Assembly (NCBI RefSeq): GCF_014066305.1
Contig: NW_023501037.1
Coordinates: 1,054,501 to 1,118,500, forward strand
Length of the DNA: 64,000 nucleotides
DNA from: Letharia columbiana
Lineage: Eukaryota > Ascomycota > Lecanoromycetes > Lecanorales > Parmeliaceae
Reading direction: 5' to 3'
Shown here: positions 1 to 10,378 of the stretch, piece by piece
Layout: each line of letters begins with the position of its first letter
Numbering within the stretch: position 1 is the first letter of the stretch
Notes under the pieces: generated by a model
The model's database searches: none
Seen by the model: only the letters and a program-made list of their open reading frames with translations
What the model was told of the DNA's origin: nothing
Made by a program: the position numbers and the translations under genes

Positions 1-325
1 TCTCCTATCAACCGCCCGCCACATTCCCACTTCGCTCCGAGAACTCGCCCTCCTGTCAGACGAGCTCCTCTTCCTGGCCGGTAGCACTACCGTGACTTCG
101 GCTTGGTATACCAACCGTGCCGCACTTGCTGCGATATACGCTGGTGCGGAGCTGTTCATGACGCAGGACAAGTCCGAAGGGTTTGCAGAGACGGAGGAGT
201 TCTTGACGCGGAGACTGGAGGAGGGTGAGAAGGTACGCGGCGGGCTCGATATGGTCGGAAAGTGGGTGGGCATGCAGGCGGGAGGGTTGGTGGATGGGTT
301 GAGGAGCAAAGGTGTCTGGATATAG
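1..325 (+). CDS. COQ9: Ubiquinone biosynthesis protein COQ9, C-terminal part
   Basis: The gene runs in from the left edge and only its last 107 or so codons are present, in the frame starting at base 2, ending at TAG 323-325. The visible protein carries the conserved COQ9 C-terminus: a segment beginning IPTSLRELALLSDELLFLAG, then SAWYTNRAALAAIYAGAELF and a closing helix with FAETEEFLTRRLEEGEKV. COQ9 is a mitochondrial matrix, TetR-like-fold lipid-binding protein that presents quinone intermediates to Coq7 in coenzyme Q synthesis (family knowledge). The start and mitochondrial presequence lie outside the window. Another coenzyme Q gene, COQ1, lies 31 kb away; the two are not obviously linked in regulation. 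Confidence 0.9.
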   Translation, partial: LLSTARHIPTSLRELALLSDELLFLAGSTTVTSAWYTNRAALAAIYAGAELFMTQDKSEGFAETEEFLTRRLEEGEKVRGGLDMVGKWVGMQAGGLVDGLRSKGVWI

Positions 326-502
326 GAGTGGGAAAGACGCAATCGGCTGGAGTTGGCCGTGGATTTTGGGCTATGCTGTACAAATAGCCTCTGCAGCAAC
401 GGGTATTGTACAGAGGGAGATTGTTAGGGCTCAGTACTCGAATTCGATTATGCTGGCTGTAAAAATTGCATGCCGCCAACATGCCTTGTCGCTCTCCGGC
501 TC

Positions 503-1975
503 TCATTCTTCACTCTCCGCTTCATCAACCATTACAGCTTCTCTTTCAGCCATCTCGCTCAGAATCCTCGCAAAGAGGTTGCGCACCCTCCTCCACCCCT
601 CCACAGTCGCTCTCATAGCCCACCACTCCTTCACCACCGGTCCAAAAAATCCCCGCTGTCCCATCCGTCTCTGCTTGGCTATCCCCTTAATCAGAGCAGT
701 TGTCACCCCGTTGCTCTCGATGCCCTGATTGAGCATCTCCTCTATCATGTCGGCCATTCCATGCAAGTCAGAGTATTGCATCCACTTATGATAGAGTATT
801 TCATTGTAAATGTCAGTGGACACACCGAGGACGGTTGAGATGGGTCCGCGCCGTTTGATCGTAGAGAGTACGTGTGGCGCGTAGAAGGATGTGGGATGCT
901 TTCTGCGCATGAGCCGGAGAGCGTTAAGGCAGTACTCAGCGTAGTTCCTATGTAGGATCGAGAGGAGGTTATCGATCGGAATTGCTTTTGTTTGGGTTAA
1001 CTTGGTGCCTGAAGTCTCTGTTTCGGTGAGGTCTCTCTTCGTAAGCTTGACGTCTGTAATGGCTTTCCCCTCTGCTTCTGCTTTGCGGACCTTCGCTGCG
1101 TGCAAGGCCTTCACTTTCTTCGCCTTCTCCACGAATTTGGTGTGCTCATCCAGATGCGTGATTAGACTGAAGACCTCCTTTTCAAGGACTTGCCAAATCT
1201 CCACATCACTATTTGCGCTGTCAAGCATACCCATCACCAGGGTTCTGTGATCGTCACAGGCTACTTCAAGCTTCGCCCGCTCCTCTTCAGTTTCGACCTC
1301 GTTCCCCAGCGTAGTGCCATTGGCTAATTTCAGGCGTTTCCAATCTCTCCCACTGAGCGCTTGATCTTGGTCACGAACCAGGATGTCGATTGCTCGCTGT
1401 CTCGGCATACCGGCGAGAAGAAGACTTTTGGCGGCACTGTTCGCAGCCTGTTCTTCTTGCATTCGCAGCTGCCTGATTGCATTTTCGAAGATGCTATTCA
1501 GATCCACGTTAGGGTCGTATCCCCTGGTTAGCTCGTCTTGGTCTAGAATGTCTTCTTCATCTGGCTCCGGGGTCGCGGGCTGTGAGGCGTCCTTCATAAG
1601 TTTATTGAAGACTGCTTGTTCGGTTGCTGTCACGGTTGAAGGCCGCGAAAATTGATCTGGCTTTTGAGGCTCGGTATGTGAGAGAGTATCGGGGATTTGG
1701 CTGTGATGGGGATCAACAAAGACAATCGGGTCGGTATTGGGGCGCCGGATTTTGTCAGCATAGGCCTGCCCCCGAGATGTGAAACAAAAGGTGCGCCTGC
1801 GTCTATCATTGTTGTGGACTGCGTGAAATGGTCTTGCTGACTTGGGCTCCGAGAGGAGTGTTCGAGTCTGATAGAGAAAAGGAAGCAGGGAGCTTGATTG
1901 GACACGAATGTGAACAGGGAATGAAGAAATCAGATGGCTGCTCAATGACATTCTGCTCAATAGCAATTTCCTCAT
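503..1975 (-). CDS. Mtf2-like mitochondrial protein
   Basis: Single-exon gene of 490 codons. I place the start at the first in-frame ATG (1975, protein MRKLLLSRMSLSS...); the frame is open further upstream but only through a TTG. The first 40 residues are rich in R, S and L with no acids, as expected of a mitochondrial presequence. The C-terminal 150 residues match the fungal Mtf2-like domain: an alanine/leucine-rich helix (YCLNALRLMRRKHPTSFYAP), then RRGPISTVLGVSTDIYNEIL, then a C-terminal GFFGPVVKEWWAMRATVEGW. Yeast Mtf2/Nam1 works in mitochondrial mRNA processing and translation; the same role here is inferred. It is divergent from CMR1 and the two share about 270 bp of promoter. It converges on COQ9. 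Confidence 0.8.
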   Translation of the reverse strand: MRKLLLSRMSLSSHLISSFPVHIRVQSSSLLPFLYQTRTLLSEPKSARPFHAVHNNDRRRRTFCFTSRGQAYADKIRRPNTDPIVFVDPHHSQIPDTLSHTEPQKPDQFSRPSTVTATEQAVFNKLMKDASQPATPEPDEEDILDQDELTRGYDPNVDLNSIFENAIRQLRMQEEQAANSAAKSLLLAGMPRQRAIDILVRDQDQALSGRDWKRLKLANGTTLGNEVETEEERAKLEVACDDHRTLVMGMLDSANSDVEIWQVLEKEVFSLITHLDEHTKFVEKAKKVKALHAAKVRKAEAEGKAITDVKLTKRDLTETETSGTKLTQTKAIPIDNLLSILHRNYAEYCLNALRLMRRKHPTSFYAPHVLSTIKRRGPISTVLGVSTDIYNEILYHKWMQYSDLHGMADMIEEMLNQGIESNGVTTALIKGIAKQRRMGQRGFFGPVVKEWWAMRATVEGWRRVRNLFARILSEMAEREAVMVDEAESEE

Positions 1976-2245
1976 CTGCTGAACAGGCTTTGGTGCTGGA
2001 GACAGTACTGTAGTCAATATCTACACCTTGGCCGCACATTTTTGCTAGGGCTGAAGTAGACTAGACTAGCGCGTCGCGGATCTGCGTAATTGATCGCGAT
2101 TCCGCCACGCGCTCAGAACATCGCTTTTGGAGCATGCAGAGTAGTACACCGGTAGGCTTCTAAGACAGGTGATCACCTTACTCCCTTTCTCATCTGAACC
2201 TGCACCCGATCCATTCTGGACAGCCATTGGGCTCCAAGATTCACG

Positions 2246-3872
2246 ATGGCGCCCGAACTCAGCGAGTACGAGCAACAGCGACAAGCAAACATCGCCCAGC
2301 GAGACAAACTCCTCAAGCAACTCGCCCTTGACGCCGGCCAGGCCGGACTCGGGCCTCAAAAGCCAGCGCCCAAAGCAAACAAAAGCGGCGCTACTCACAA
2401 GAGAAAGGGCCCCGTCAAGCGCGTCAAAGTCGAAGACGCTGGGCCAAGAAGAACATCATCGCGCCTACAAGGATTGACCGCCGACAGCGAAGTAGCCAAG
2501 CGGAAAGCCGAGGATGAACATGTTGCGACACAAGAAGCTGCGAGGGCAAAGAGACAGCGAAATTCAGGGGAATTGAATTTAAGTGATGTGGTGGTAGGAG
2601 GGAGAGATTGGGATAAGAGCGAGAATTTTTTGGTGGATGTTGTTTCGAGGGGTGCCAACCCCAATGAGCGGACATTTGGAGACAGCGAAGTTAGAGAGAC
2701 TACAGACAAGGAACTTAGATCGCTGAGAGAACAGATGAGTGGTTTGGAGCTATATGATGGTTTCGAACCCAACCGTATAAAGATAACGCCTGAACGTATA
2801 TACTCGCTGGGCTTCCATCCGACAACAGACAAACAACTGGTCTTCGCAGGCGACAAGATGGGCAATTTGGGCATCTTTGATGCCTCGCAGACATCCGAGT
2901 CAGTCAAAGCCGAAGATGGCGTCAAGAAAGAAGCAGACGAAGAGGAGGAAGACGACCCAGACCCAGCAATTACATCCTTCCATTGCCACACCCGCACAAT
3001 CTCCTCCTTCCAATTCTCCCACGCCAACCCCTCACACCTCTATACCTGCTCCTACGACTCCTCTCTCCGTCTTCTCGACCTCACAAAATCCAAGTCCACC
3101 GAAATCTATGCGCCCTCGGACTCCTTGCTCGACGAGCCCCTTTCAGGGGTAGAAATGGACCCAACGGCTCCACATATGCTGTACTTCTCCCGACTCGATG
3201 GCCACGTAGGAAGAACGGATACTCGAGCGCCAGGAACGACAGACATATTCCAGCTTTCGGAGAAGAAGATCGGAGGCTTCTCCCTCAACCCTGCAAACCC
3301 TCACTTCATAGCTACAGCCTCACTGGACCGCTATGTGAGGATTTGGGACCTGCGGAAACTGAGCGGAAAGGCGTCGAGGCAGCTTCCAGCTTTGATCGGG
3401 GAGCACGAAAGCAGACTCAGTGTCAGCCACGCGGCGTTCAATTCGGCAGGACAAGTCGCAACGGCGAGTTATGACGACACGGTCAAGATTCACACCTTTG
3501 AAGGTATGGGTTCATGGAATCCTGGGCACAAGATATCGGATGACGAGATGGCACCTTCATCAATAATTCGACACAACAACCAGACGGGCAGATGGGTGAC
3601 CATGTCAGTACTTTCCGCTCTCCCCTAGGATTGACAAGCTGACAGAAAGCAGTCTCCGAGCCCAATGGCAGCTCCACCCACCCAATTCGATCCCTCGCTT
3701 CTGCATTGGCAACATGAACCGCTTCGTCGACATCTACACCGCAAACGGAGACCAGCTGGCGCAGCTAGGCGGCGAAGGCATCACTGCGGTGCCTTCTGTG
3801 GCACAGTTTCATCCCACGGAGCAATGGGTCGCTGCTGGGACTGCGAGTGGGAAGTTGTGCTTGTGGACGTGA
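2246..3872 (+). CDS. CMR1: DNA damage-binding WD40 protein CMR1
   Basis: Two exons, 2246-3603 and 3653-3872, joined over a 49 bp intron (donor GTCAGT, acceptor GAAAGCAG), give 525 residues. Without splicing the frame stops at 3628 and loses the last blade. The N-terminus is a charged coil ([20 protein letters not shown]) followed by basic patches. From about residue 180 there are WD repeats, for example [18 protein letters not shown] and [13 protein letters not shown]. Exon 2 gives the hallmark Cmr1 ending, with [20 protein letters not shown] and a final [11 protein letters not shown]. Cmr1 (WDR76 in animals) binds UV-damaged DNA and collects in intranuclear quality-control sites under replication stress (family knowledge). 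An acidic insert (EEEEDDPDP) sits between blades. Length and architecture are normal for the family. Confidence 0.93.
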
Positions 3873-4090
3873 TGCTTTGAGCGAAGTGTTAGCAGTGGAC
3901 CGGGAACGGCGTGTAAAAACGGGCATTGGGCAGCGCTTTGTACATTTAGGGTGGAGCATCGGGTCATGAATCTCATGCAGCGCTCTGCACACATGGAGCC
4001 GATCATTTCCGCATGATCCTCGAGAACTTCCTCCCGAGTGCCCTCCAAAACCCCCTTTTCACCTTCTGTGGCTGCTCGAGACTCGGTACC

Positions 4091-4780
4091 TTATCCTGTC
4101 AACATGTCAGCGGCTCCCCTCCACCGTTCACCTTTTCCGGATCCGCCTACCTCTCGCTCCGCCAACTCTTGATTCACCACATTCACCTGCTTCGCGAGGT
4201 ACTCGACGTGGCGATCCCGCTTCGCCAAGTCGTATTTGACCGCGTCCATCTGCTCCCCGAGCTGCTCGATGGTCCGATCTCGCTTCGCCAAGTCCTGTTT
4301 GACCACATCCATCTGCCCCACGAGCTGCTTCATCTCCTGCTCAGACGCGTGCTTGTCTTGCGCGATGCCGTACTGGAGCTGTGTGGCGTCGTCGAGCCTG
4401 TACCGCGGCTGCGTGACCGGTCTGACCACTGCCAGTCCTCTGTTATGCTCGTGGAGGAGGTAGTCTTCGATTTTCGCTTCCCATTCGGTGCTCTTGGCAT
4501 CTGCTTGCCATTGGTGAAAGTCTCTGCACAGAGTATTCCGGGCCAACGAGTAGAGTGCCGCTAGGGTAACCTGCGACGGGTGCATTTCCGACATGGCTTT
4601 CAGGCGCTCGACGGCCGTGGCTCTCTGGAAAGTGTCGAATTGTTCAGTGTTGAAGCGCCATTTGCAACGTGATCCCGTAGAAACAGCAAAGCCGACGCAC
4701 GTGGAGTACGGAGAACTCGGATCGACATCGAGGACTCTGTAGGGATCCCACAAGTCCCTGCTCGAGCTGACTGAAGCCAT
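4091..4780 (-). CDS. Uncharacterised protein with three tandem coiled-coil repeats
   Basis: 229 codons from ATG 4780; the frame upstream has no ATG. An A/T-rich TATATA stretch lies at about 4865-4872, roughly 85 bp upstream. The N-terminal half contains a Cys-containing segment (STCVGFAVSTGSRCKWRF, then a leucine-rich helix and LCRDFHQW) that resembles the N-terminal region seen in many fungal proteins of unknown function. Residues 152-210 are three tandem 21-residue units of the type QLxxQMDxVKxDLAKRDRxxE, that is three heptads each, predicting a parallel coiled coil. At DNA level this is a 63 bp repeat (about 4151-4327). The C-terminal tail is short and glycine-rich. No enzyme motif is seen and no function is assigned. 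Copy-number variation of the repeat between strains would be plausible. Confidence 0.6.
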   Translation of the reverse strand: MASVSSSRDLWDPYRVLDVDPSSPYSTCVGFAVSTGSRCKWRFNTEQFDTFQRATAVERLKAMSEMHPSQVTLAALYSLARNTLCRDFHQWQADAKSTEWEAKIEDYLLHEHNRGLAVVRPVTQPRYRLDDATQLQYGIAQDKHASEQEMKQLVGQMDVVKQDLAKRDRTIEQLGEQMDAVKYDLAKRDRHVEYLAKQVNVVNQELAEREVGGSGKGERWRGAADMLTG

Positions 4781-5902
4781 GATAACGAGATGGAAAAGTA
4801 GATTTGAAGTATTTGTAGCAAAGTATGAATCTAAAACCGAATGGTTTGCGAATGCGCTGGACAGGATATATAAGACCAAGAACCGAGGATATACTTAGCT
4901 AAGAGCCCGCACTAATCGAGAAGCGAGGCGGAGTCTCGCTTTTCGGAAAATAACTATCGAGATACCACCCTCGAGTGAGTGCTACCAAAGTTGATTGTGA
5001 ACCGCATTCGACCGCCCAGCACGTGTCTGTAGGGGGTGGGATGTTACTTGAGATAGGAGGGTGGTATTCCAAGAAGTGTGTGATTGAATGGGTGGGATTC
5101 CGGATATGTGCTGCTTGCATTCGCTACGATCGAACGCCAAGCCTATCAGAAACGGAGAGAAGTGAGGCACAGTGCATAAGACGGCACACTCACCGGAGAA
5201 ATGCGCAGCATTGAGGCGCAATTCCATATCGGAATGCCAAATAGAGTTGAAATGAAAGCAAAACCATTCCTACCGAAGCACTGCGAAGCCATAAAAATGT
5301 ACCTTGCAAGGCTCTCTCCGAAACGCATGAAGTTCTAGACTTACAGGGACGATGCGACGCCATCAATGAATACTATTCAGGCCCCCCCCTGAGTCGTGCC
5401 TCCCACTCAAGGGGCCCAGATGGAGTCAAGAAATCATGGGTCAGCTGCAGTAGGAGTGTTCAACCATGATGACACAGTGATTTCCAGGGTCAGCACAATC
5501 TTAAAGCGTCCATGACATGATACGTGTCTGCCTAGACAGGAGCTGTCTATTGCGAGGCGTCCCCAAGCTGTATCTACATACCTCGCAAGGCTACCTGCTG
5601 GATTTGTCTCAGAAGATGATCCTTACTTTCCCTGCCTCCACGACTTATGAGCATATGTCCAACCTGACGTGCGTTCGATCTGTTCCAATGCCCTTTTCAA
5701 GCGAAGCTTCTTAGTATAGTACAACGATTTCGTGTCAGGCAACGATGCTTGGGTGTTGTCATATCTCTCTTGACAAACAGTGGTGGTCTTTGCAACGCTG
5801 ACCTTGGAGATGATCTTCTCGTGGGTGACTTTGCGCGTGGTTTGACCAGCCCAGGGAGAAGAATCCTGGAAAGATATTGGACCGTAACCTTCTGGTGAGT
5901 AA
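4781..5902. other. Intergenic stretch, no supported gene
   Basis: About 1.1 kb between the coiled-coil gene and the 3' end of dim-2. A short inverted repeat (AAGCGAG / CTCGCTT) occurs near 4922-4943. An eight-C run is at about 5384-5391. Only short open frames are present; one reverse frame at 5146-5328 could splice with a downstream piece, but nothing recognisable is encoded. The part next to 5902 is probably dim-2 3' UTR. Confidence 0.5.
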
Positions 5903-8900
5903 TCAGTATAGATACGTTGTGCCGCTGTCGTCATCCTCGAAACAATAGGGTTTCAGTCTCGAAGTTCCAATGGCGCCGTTGGTGCCACCCCTGGATTGTT
6001 CAAATCCGGTCTGGCAGGCCTTGACTGAGCGGATGTACTTCGATGGCTGATATTCCAGAGTCGTTACAGAATGGTGATCCCGGTTTGTCAATGGCTCCAC
6101 TATCGTATCAGATATGGCAGATACAAGCTCTCTAGGAGAGGTAAGAGCGGCGGTAATTTTGTTCAGCATATTTTGAGCAGACCATCCATTGCGAGCGGCT
6201 TCTCCAGAGGCTGCCACTATACTCTTCTGATCGTTGTCCACGCCACTGGCGGAGTCTTTGGAGGCGACGTTGGCTCGGACGGCTGGGTGCTCCTGTCTTG
6301 CCGTGTTGGCCAGCCATGCTGTCCGCAGAGAGGCGCCTAAACCCAACGCCACGGGACGAGCTACGCTATTCCCTACGATCTTCCACTGCTCAGAGGGTGA
6401 ACCTATAAGGACCTCATAGTCGGGAAAACCCTGCGCTCGGCGTGCTTCCATTATCGTCAGCAAACGGTGGTCATCCCAATGCAGACAATCACCACCTGCA
6501 CCGTCATCAGGCCTGGGCTCTGTCATTACCGTGGGCATCAACGCATTTCGTCTCACTCGTTGCCAAGACTTTGAATCATGTCTCGATCGAATCTTCTCGT
6601 CCCATTTGAATGAATCGATCTGCGCCTGAGGCATATAGCCTTGCCTGAAAGCCTTGACGAAAGAGCAGCCACTGGGGAAGCGAGGAACACATGAAACGCG
6701 CACCCAGCTAAGGATAGGCAGACTCCTGCTCATACGGTGATCGGGGAAAGGTATGCAGCTTGTGCGAGCGTCAGTTGCTGGTAGATCTTTCGTGGCTTCT
6801 GCTGACGTGACGTAGTCAAATGGTGTTCGATTTCTGGTTCGCGAAGCGGTGGGCACGCCATTTGCCGTCTTTCCCAAGCTTCCACCCCAGACTCCATCTG
6901 GGTGTGAATGTGTTTGTGCAGGCTCTAGTAAAGGCGTCAAGCCTGGAGCTGCAATAGTGATGATGATCCTGCTTCGTTTCTGGGGAGAACCAAAACTCCA
7001 AGCGTCCCTATATTACAATGTCGCCGTCAGTATTGCCTATTTGAGGAGGTATATCGAGCCTTGAAACAGGTTTCGAGAGTAAAAAGTCCGGAGACATTTT
7101 TCATGACTCAAGGTTTGCTCCAAAAGGGGAAATATGGGCTCCGAAAATACGCACAGGCAGGAAGTTCGAACTTGGTACCCCATGCCCACTAGGCAGCAGA
7201 CCACCTGTGCTAGCACGCTGTGTTTCTCATCGCCAAGAGCCATGCCTTTCACGTTCTCCATGAGAGCATATTTGGGACGGTAGAAGTCTATGAAGGCAAG
7301 CACCGAAGCCACCATAGACTCGTTGAGCAAACCACCTGTACATTTCGGAGTCAGCATGACTTCTTTGAGGCAAATTTCTTGAGTCGTAAGACAGCTCTCG
7401 TTAGTAACAGAGTATGAGTCTTTTGCTCTCAAAATATGTCTATCGACTCAAGTCACAGGATCGATTCGGAAGACAATGCTCCGAAGAGTGCACTTACTTT
7501 CATTGCCTTTGTTCGGATTTGCCAGAGAGTATCCTTGACAAGGACTGCCAGCACATATCACTTCGACCTCTCCAAATTGAGCTATCAAGTTTCCCCCCTT
7601 TCCCTCCAATGCTTGACTCAGATAATGATTCACTGATCCCCGGAATAGCTTAGTCTGATTCTGAGTCGGCAGGTTGGCTTTGTAAGTGTGGATCGCTTGG
7701 TTGTACCAATCCACCGCCCAATCAAAACGAACAGCACCACCCTCTTCGAGCCCACGACCGAAGTTTCCTCCACCACAGAACATATCCAAGCCCCGCATTC
7801 TCGGCTGAGGTGGAGCCGACGTGGGATCCCAGCCCTGTCTCAGGAAAGATGGCGACGGGGTTTGTAAAGATTCTAGGCCAGATCCGGAAGTCTGCAGATC
7901 TTGAGATATAATGTAATAGAAATCCGAGGCACCTTGACGATCGTAGGGACTGGGTATTCTTTGCTCTTCTTTTTCCGCTTCTGAGTAAAACCGAACTTGG
8001 CATTGTCTGTGGACGTACGCAACAGGAATGACCTCAGACCGGTCGGTCAGAACCAGTTCGTTTGGATCAGCATCATTGCACCCGTAGTCTCTCTTCCTGC
8101 GCAACAGTCGTACGACTCTGATTTTCCCGTCAAGACCGTCTGGATTGTGCTCGATAAGTACCACCGGTTCCAAATTCTTGCCCAACCGTCTCAGGCTCGA
8201 CGCCACAAGCAAAGTATCTCCAACACAGTATTCAGGTGTTTCATTTACTTTGTGGCATCCACATCGGAAGTGTGAATCTTGCAGTGTGATCCAGGCACCG
8301 TCACCTTCGACGTATCGTTGACGACAAAAAAATTCTGTGGATGGACTCTCTGGCCCACCGAAGGTAACTTGCGGTTTACGGATGACTTCGCTGGCAAGTA
8401 CTAGAGGATCCCCACAATTGCAGTGATCACCCAGAAACAGTTCTTGTGAGTACGGATAAAACATCTTCAGACACGTGGTGTCTCCAGGACGGTAAAACCA
8501 AAGCAAGCCCAAAGCTTGGCCTTCGTCGGTGTCTGAAATGCATTGCACATAGCCTTAATGATTTCGGAGTCAGCATGACTCTTCCGGGGGGGGGTTCTGA
8601 GTCGCAAAACATGTCTTAGAAGCAGAGAACTCTTGAGGCTTGTCTGACGACTCATAAGACAGCATAAATGGGGAAGAATTGCCTCGGAAAGTATAACGTA
8701 CCAAAGTACTCTGCGTCATCGGTCCTCCAAGCGCTATTGTCGTCCTTCGGAATAGCCACCACGTCTCCGATACTGACGCGTATGGGCTGGCCTCTAGCCT
8801 TCATACCACTTGAACTCGGGCACAATGGAATACGCACTTCTAGCTTCTGAACTGCAGGACTGACCTTTGTGTGATTGGTATTTGATTGTTTCTCGCGATG

Positions 8901-10378
8901 AATGAGAGAGGTGGATGAAGATTGGCAATAGAGAAACTTTGCCCAGGGGAGACTCTCGAAACATTTGAATACATACGGCGTGACCTTGAAGTTTTCGGAG
9001 TCAGTACTGCTTCTTTGAGATCAAAGGGAGTCACAAGATGATATCCACAAGTTGACGTTCTTGAAATATCTCTCAAAACTCAAATTGGGATACAAATTGA
9101 GAAGGAATCGCTCCGAAATGTAGACGTACGGTAGTCTTGCGTCTTGAGACGAACTCCTCTCTTGCCGTCAAAGTGGCAAACATATCCTTGATTGTGGTGT
9201 GTTCCACCTGTTTTGGTATCGCACGTAAAATCCTAGGGTGTATCTCCTCCCATATTGCGTGCTTCTCATACTTTTGATCGACCTGGGCAGCTTGGAAGTA
9301 TAGGAAATTGGCATGGGCCGTAACAACGCGTCGAAAATCCCGATCCGCATATTGCTCGAGCCAACGACGAACACATCTGTCAGTGGGGTAGAGATTTTGG
9401 AGCCACTCATAGAAACGATGACGAAAATCGAATAAGGCAACCCTTTGGTGAGTGTGAAGATATTCAACAAGATGCTTGGCAAGATCTGCCATCCATAAGA
9501 ATGGCTCATGATACCGTTTGTACTCCGCTGCAGGGTATGTCAGACGATACCAGACATTGGGCCTCGTGCCTTCAATTGATTGTATCCAGATGTAGGGGCC
9601 CACCGTAGAGTGTTCCGGTTCTTCGTATCCTCCTATGGACAAGGTTTCGAAGGGAACTTTTTGAACGTATCTCTGCTTACCAGCGTAGCAGATAACGCCG
9701 TCAAGGTAGAAGTGTTTGACTGCGTGTTCGTTGATCTCGTGAAGTGACACCAATTCATTTGCGAAAGGGAATTCAGTGGCGCTGCTCTTGTTGTGACGGT
9801 AAGGCTTGTGGGGACGGTAGATGACAAATTTTCGAAGGTCTGCTTCGACAAAAGCATTGCCATTTGTGTCTGTATCGTTGTCGTCCTGTTCCTCCTCTTT
9901 GACCTGCCCACAATCTTAGCTTTCGAAGAGAGTGTGCTGAATTCGTCCCTTTCAACCTACTAAGATGTCTTGCAAGACGCTCTTCTCAGAGTACCTTGGG
10001 ACCGATGGGACATGGCCGCTGTATGCTGTTCTGGGGAATACAAAGTGGGGTGGTCGAACACCAGTCATCCGCACCTCGCTCTTTTTCTCCTTGGACCAAA
10101 TGGGGTCATCCTCATCTGGTACATCGCCAATGACATCTTTAGCTCTCACGGGATGCTCGTCATCTTCTGAATTAGACCTCTTTCGTTTTCGTAGATTTCG
10201 ACTTGAGTGCCGTGAAGAGTCAGAAGGATGGAAGATTTGAGGGGCGGTTGAGGGAAGAATGCGGGGAGGCTTGGCGGCGGAACCTATCAAAAGCAGTCAG
10301 GGTTTCGAATCTACGCATGATGTTCATACACATCTGAAGGTAAATTTCATTACCACTTGACAGGCGTAGAGTTGTCAT
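5903..10378 (-). CDS. dim-2: DIM-2-type DNA (cytosine-5) methyltransferase
   Basis: Seven exons: 10354-10378, 9961-10283, 9903-9130, 8984-8702, 8553-7498, 7335-7155, 7007-5903; 1248 residues. The start ATG is in a 25 bp first exon (protein MTTLRLSSGS...). Residues about 117-374 form the replication-foci-like domain (YIWIQSIEGTRPNVWYRL; PFLWMADLAKHLVEYLHTH). BAH-like segments span about 435-680. The catalytic domain is complete: motif I DMFCGGGNFGRG (725-736), motif IV GSPCQGYS with catalytic Cys about 807, motif VI ENV (847-849), motif VIII QKRSR (890-894), motif X VGNSVARP (about 1092). In Neurospora DIM-2 is directed by HP1 to H3K9me3 chromatin and methylates repeats mutated by RIP (family knowledge). 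No RIP-type stop codons interrupt this copy. Four of the six introns (147, 162, 148 and 145 bp) are repeat-like ILE introns; the other two are 57 and 70 bp. The N-terminal exon joins are the least certain. Confidence 0.93.
7008..7154 (-). repeat. ILE-type intron (dim-2 intron 6)
   Basis: 147 bp intron read on the minus strand, donor GTGCGT, acceptor AATATAG, joining CT|G before the DAWSFGSPQ motif. Its 5' part (ATTTTCGGAGCCCATATTTC) and central blocks (CCTTGAGTCATG ... ACTCTCGAAACCTGTTTCAAGG) match the introns at 12426-12573 and 18213-18357. The end contains a GCAATACTGAC branch-like block. Confidence 0.75.
7336..7497 (-). repeat. ILE-type intron (dim-2 intron 5)
   Basis: 162 bp intron on the minus strand, donor GTAAGT, acceptor GTACAG, lying between the PCQ exon and the ENV exon. 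It starts with GTAAGTGCACTCTTCGGAGC and ends with CATGCTGACTCCGAAATGTA. It shares ACGACTCAA and the TGCTGACTCC block with the MFS intron at 61597-61743. Confidence 0.8.
8554..8701 (-). repeat. ILE-type intron (dim-2 intron 4)
   Basis: 148 bp intron on the minus strand, donor GTACGT, acceptor CATTAAG. It aligns from end to end with the MFS intron at 60309-60459, sharing for example CTGTCTTATG, GTCGTCAGACAAG, GAGTTCTCTGCT, GCGACTCAGA and ATGCTGACTCCGAAATCAT. An ordinary pair of introns in unrelated genes would not align. Confidence 0.9.
8985..9129 (-). repeat. ILE-type intron (dim-2 intron 3)
   Basis: 145 bp intron on the minus strand, donor GTACGT, acceptor CTTCAAG. It carries CATTTCGGAGCGATTCCTTC near the 5' end and AGTACTGACTCCGAAAACTT at the 3' end, so TTTCGGAG and CTCCGAAA are perfectly complementary across the intron. 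Confidence 0.8.

Noticed and set aside
5068..5328. Possible small spliced gene on the minus strand (MRFGESLARYIFM... with a GTGAGT donor)
   Set aside because: Short, no recognisable family, and no independent support for the splice; treated as intergenic.
5623..5934. Downstream reverse frame adjoining dim-2 as a further exon
   Set aside because: The dim-2 frame ends at a TGA (5903) after a complete catalytic domain, and no splice pair is needed to explain the sequence.
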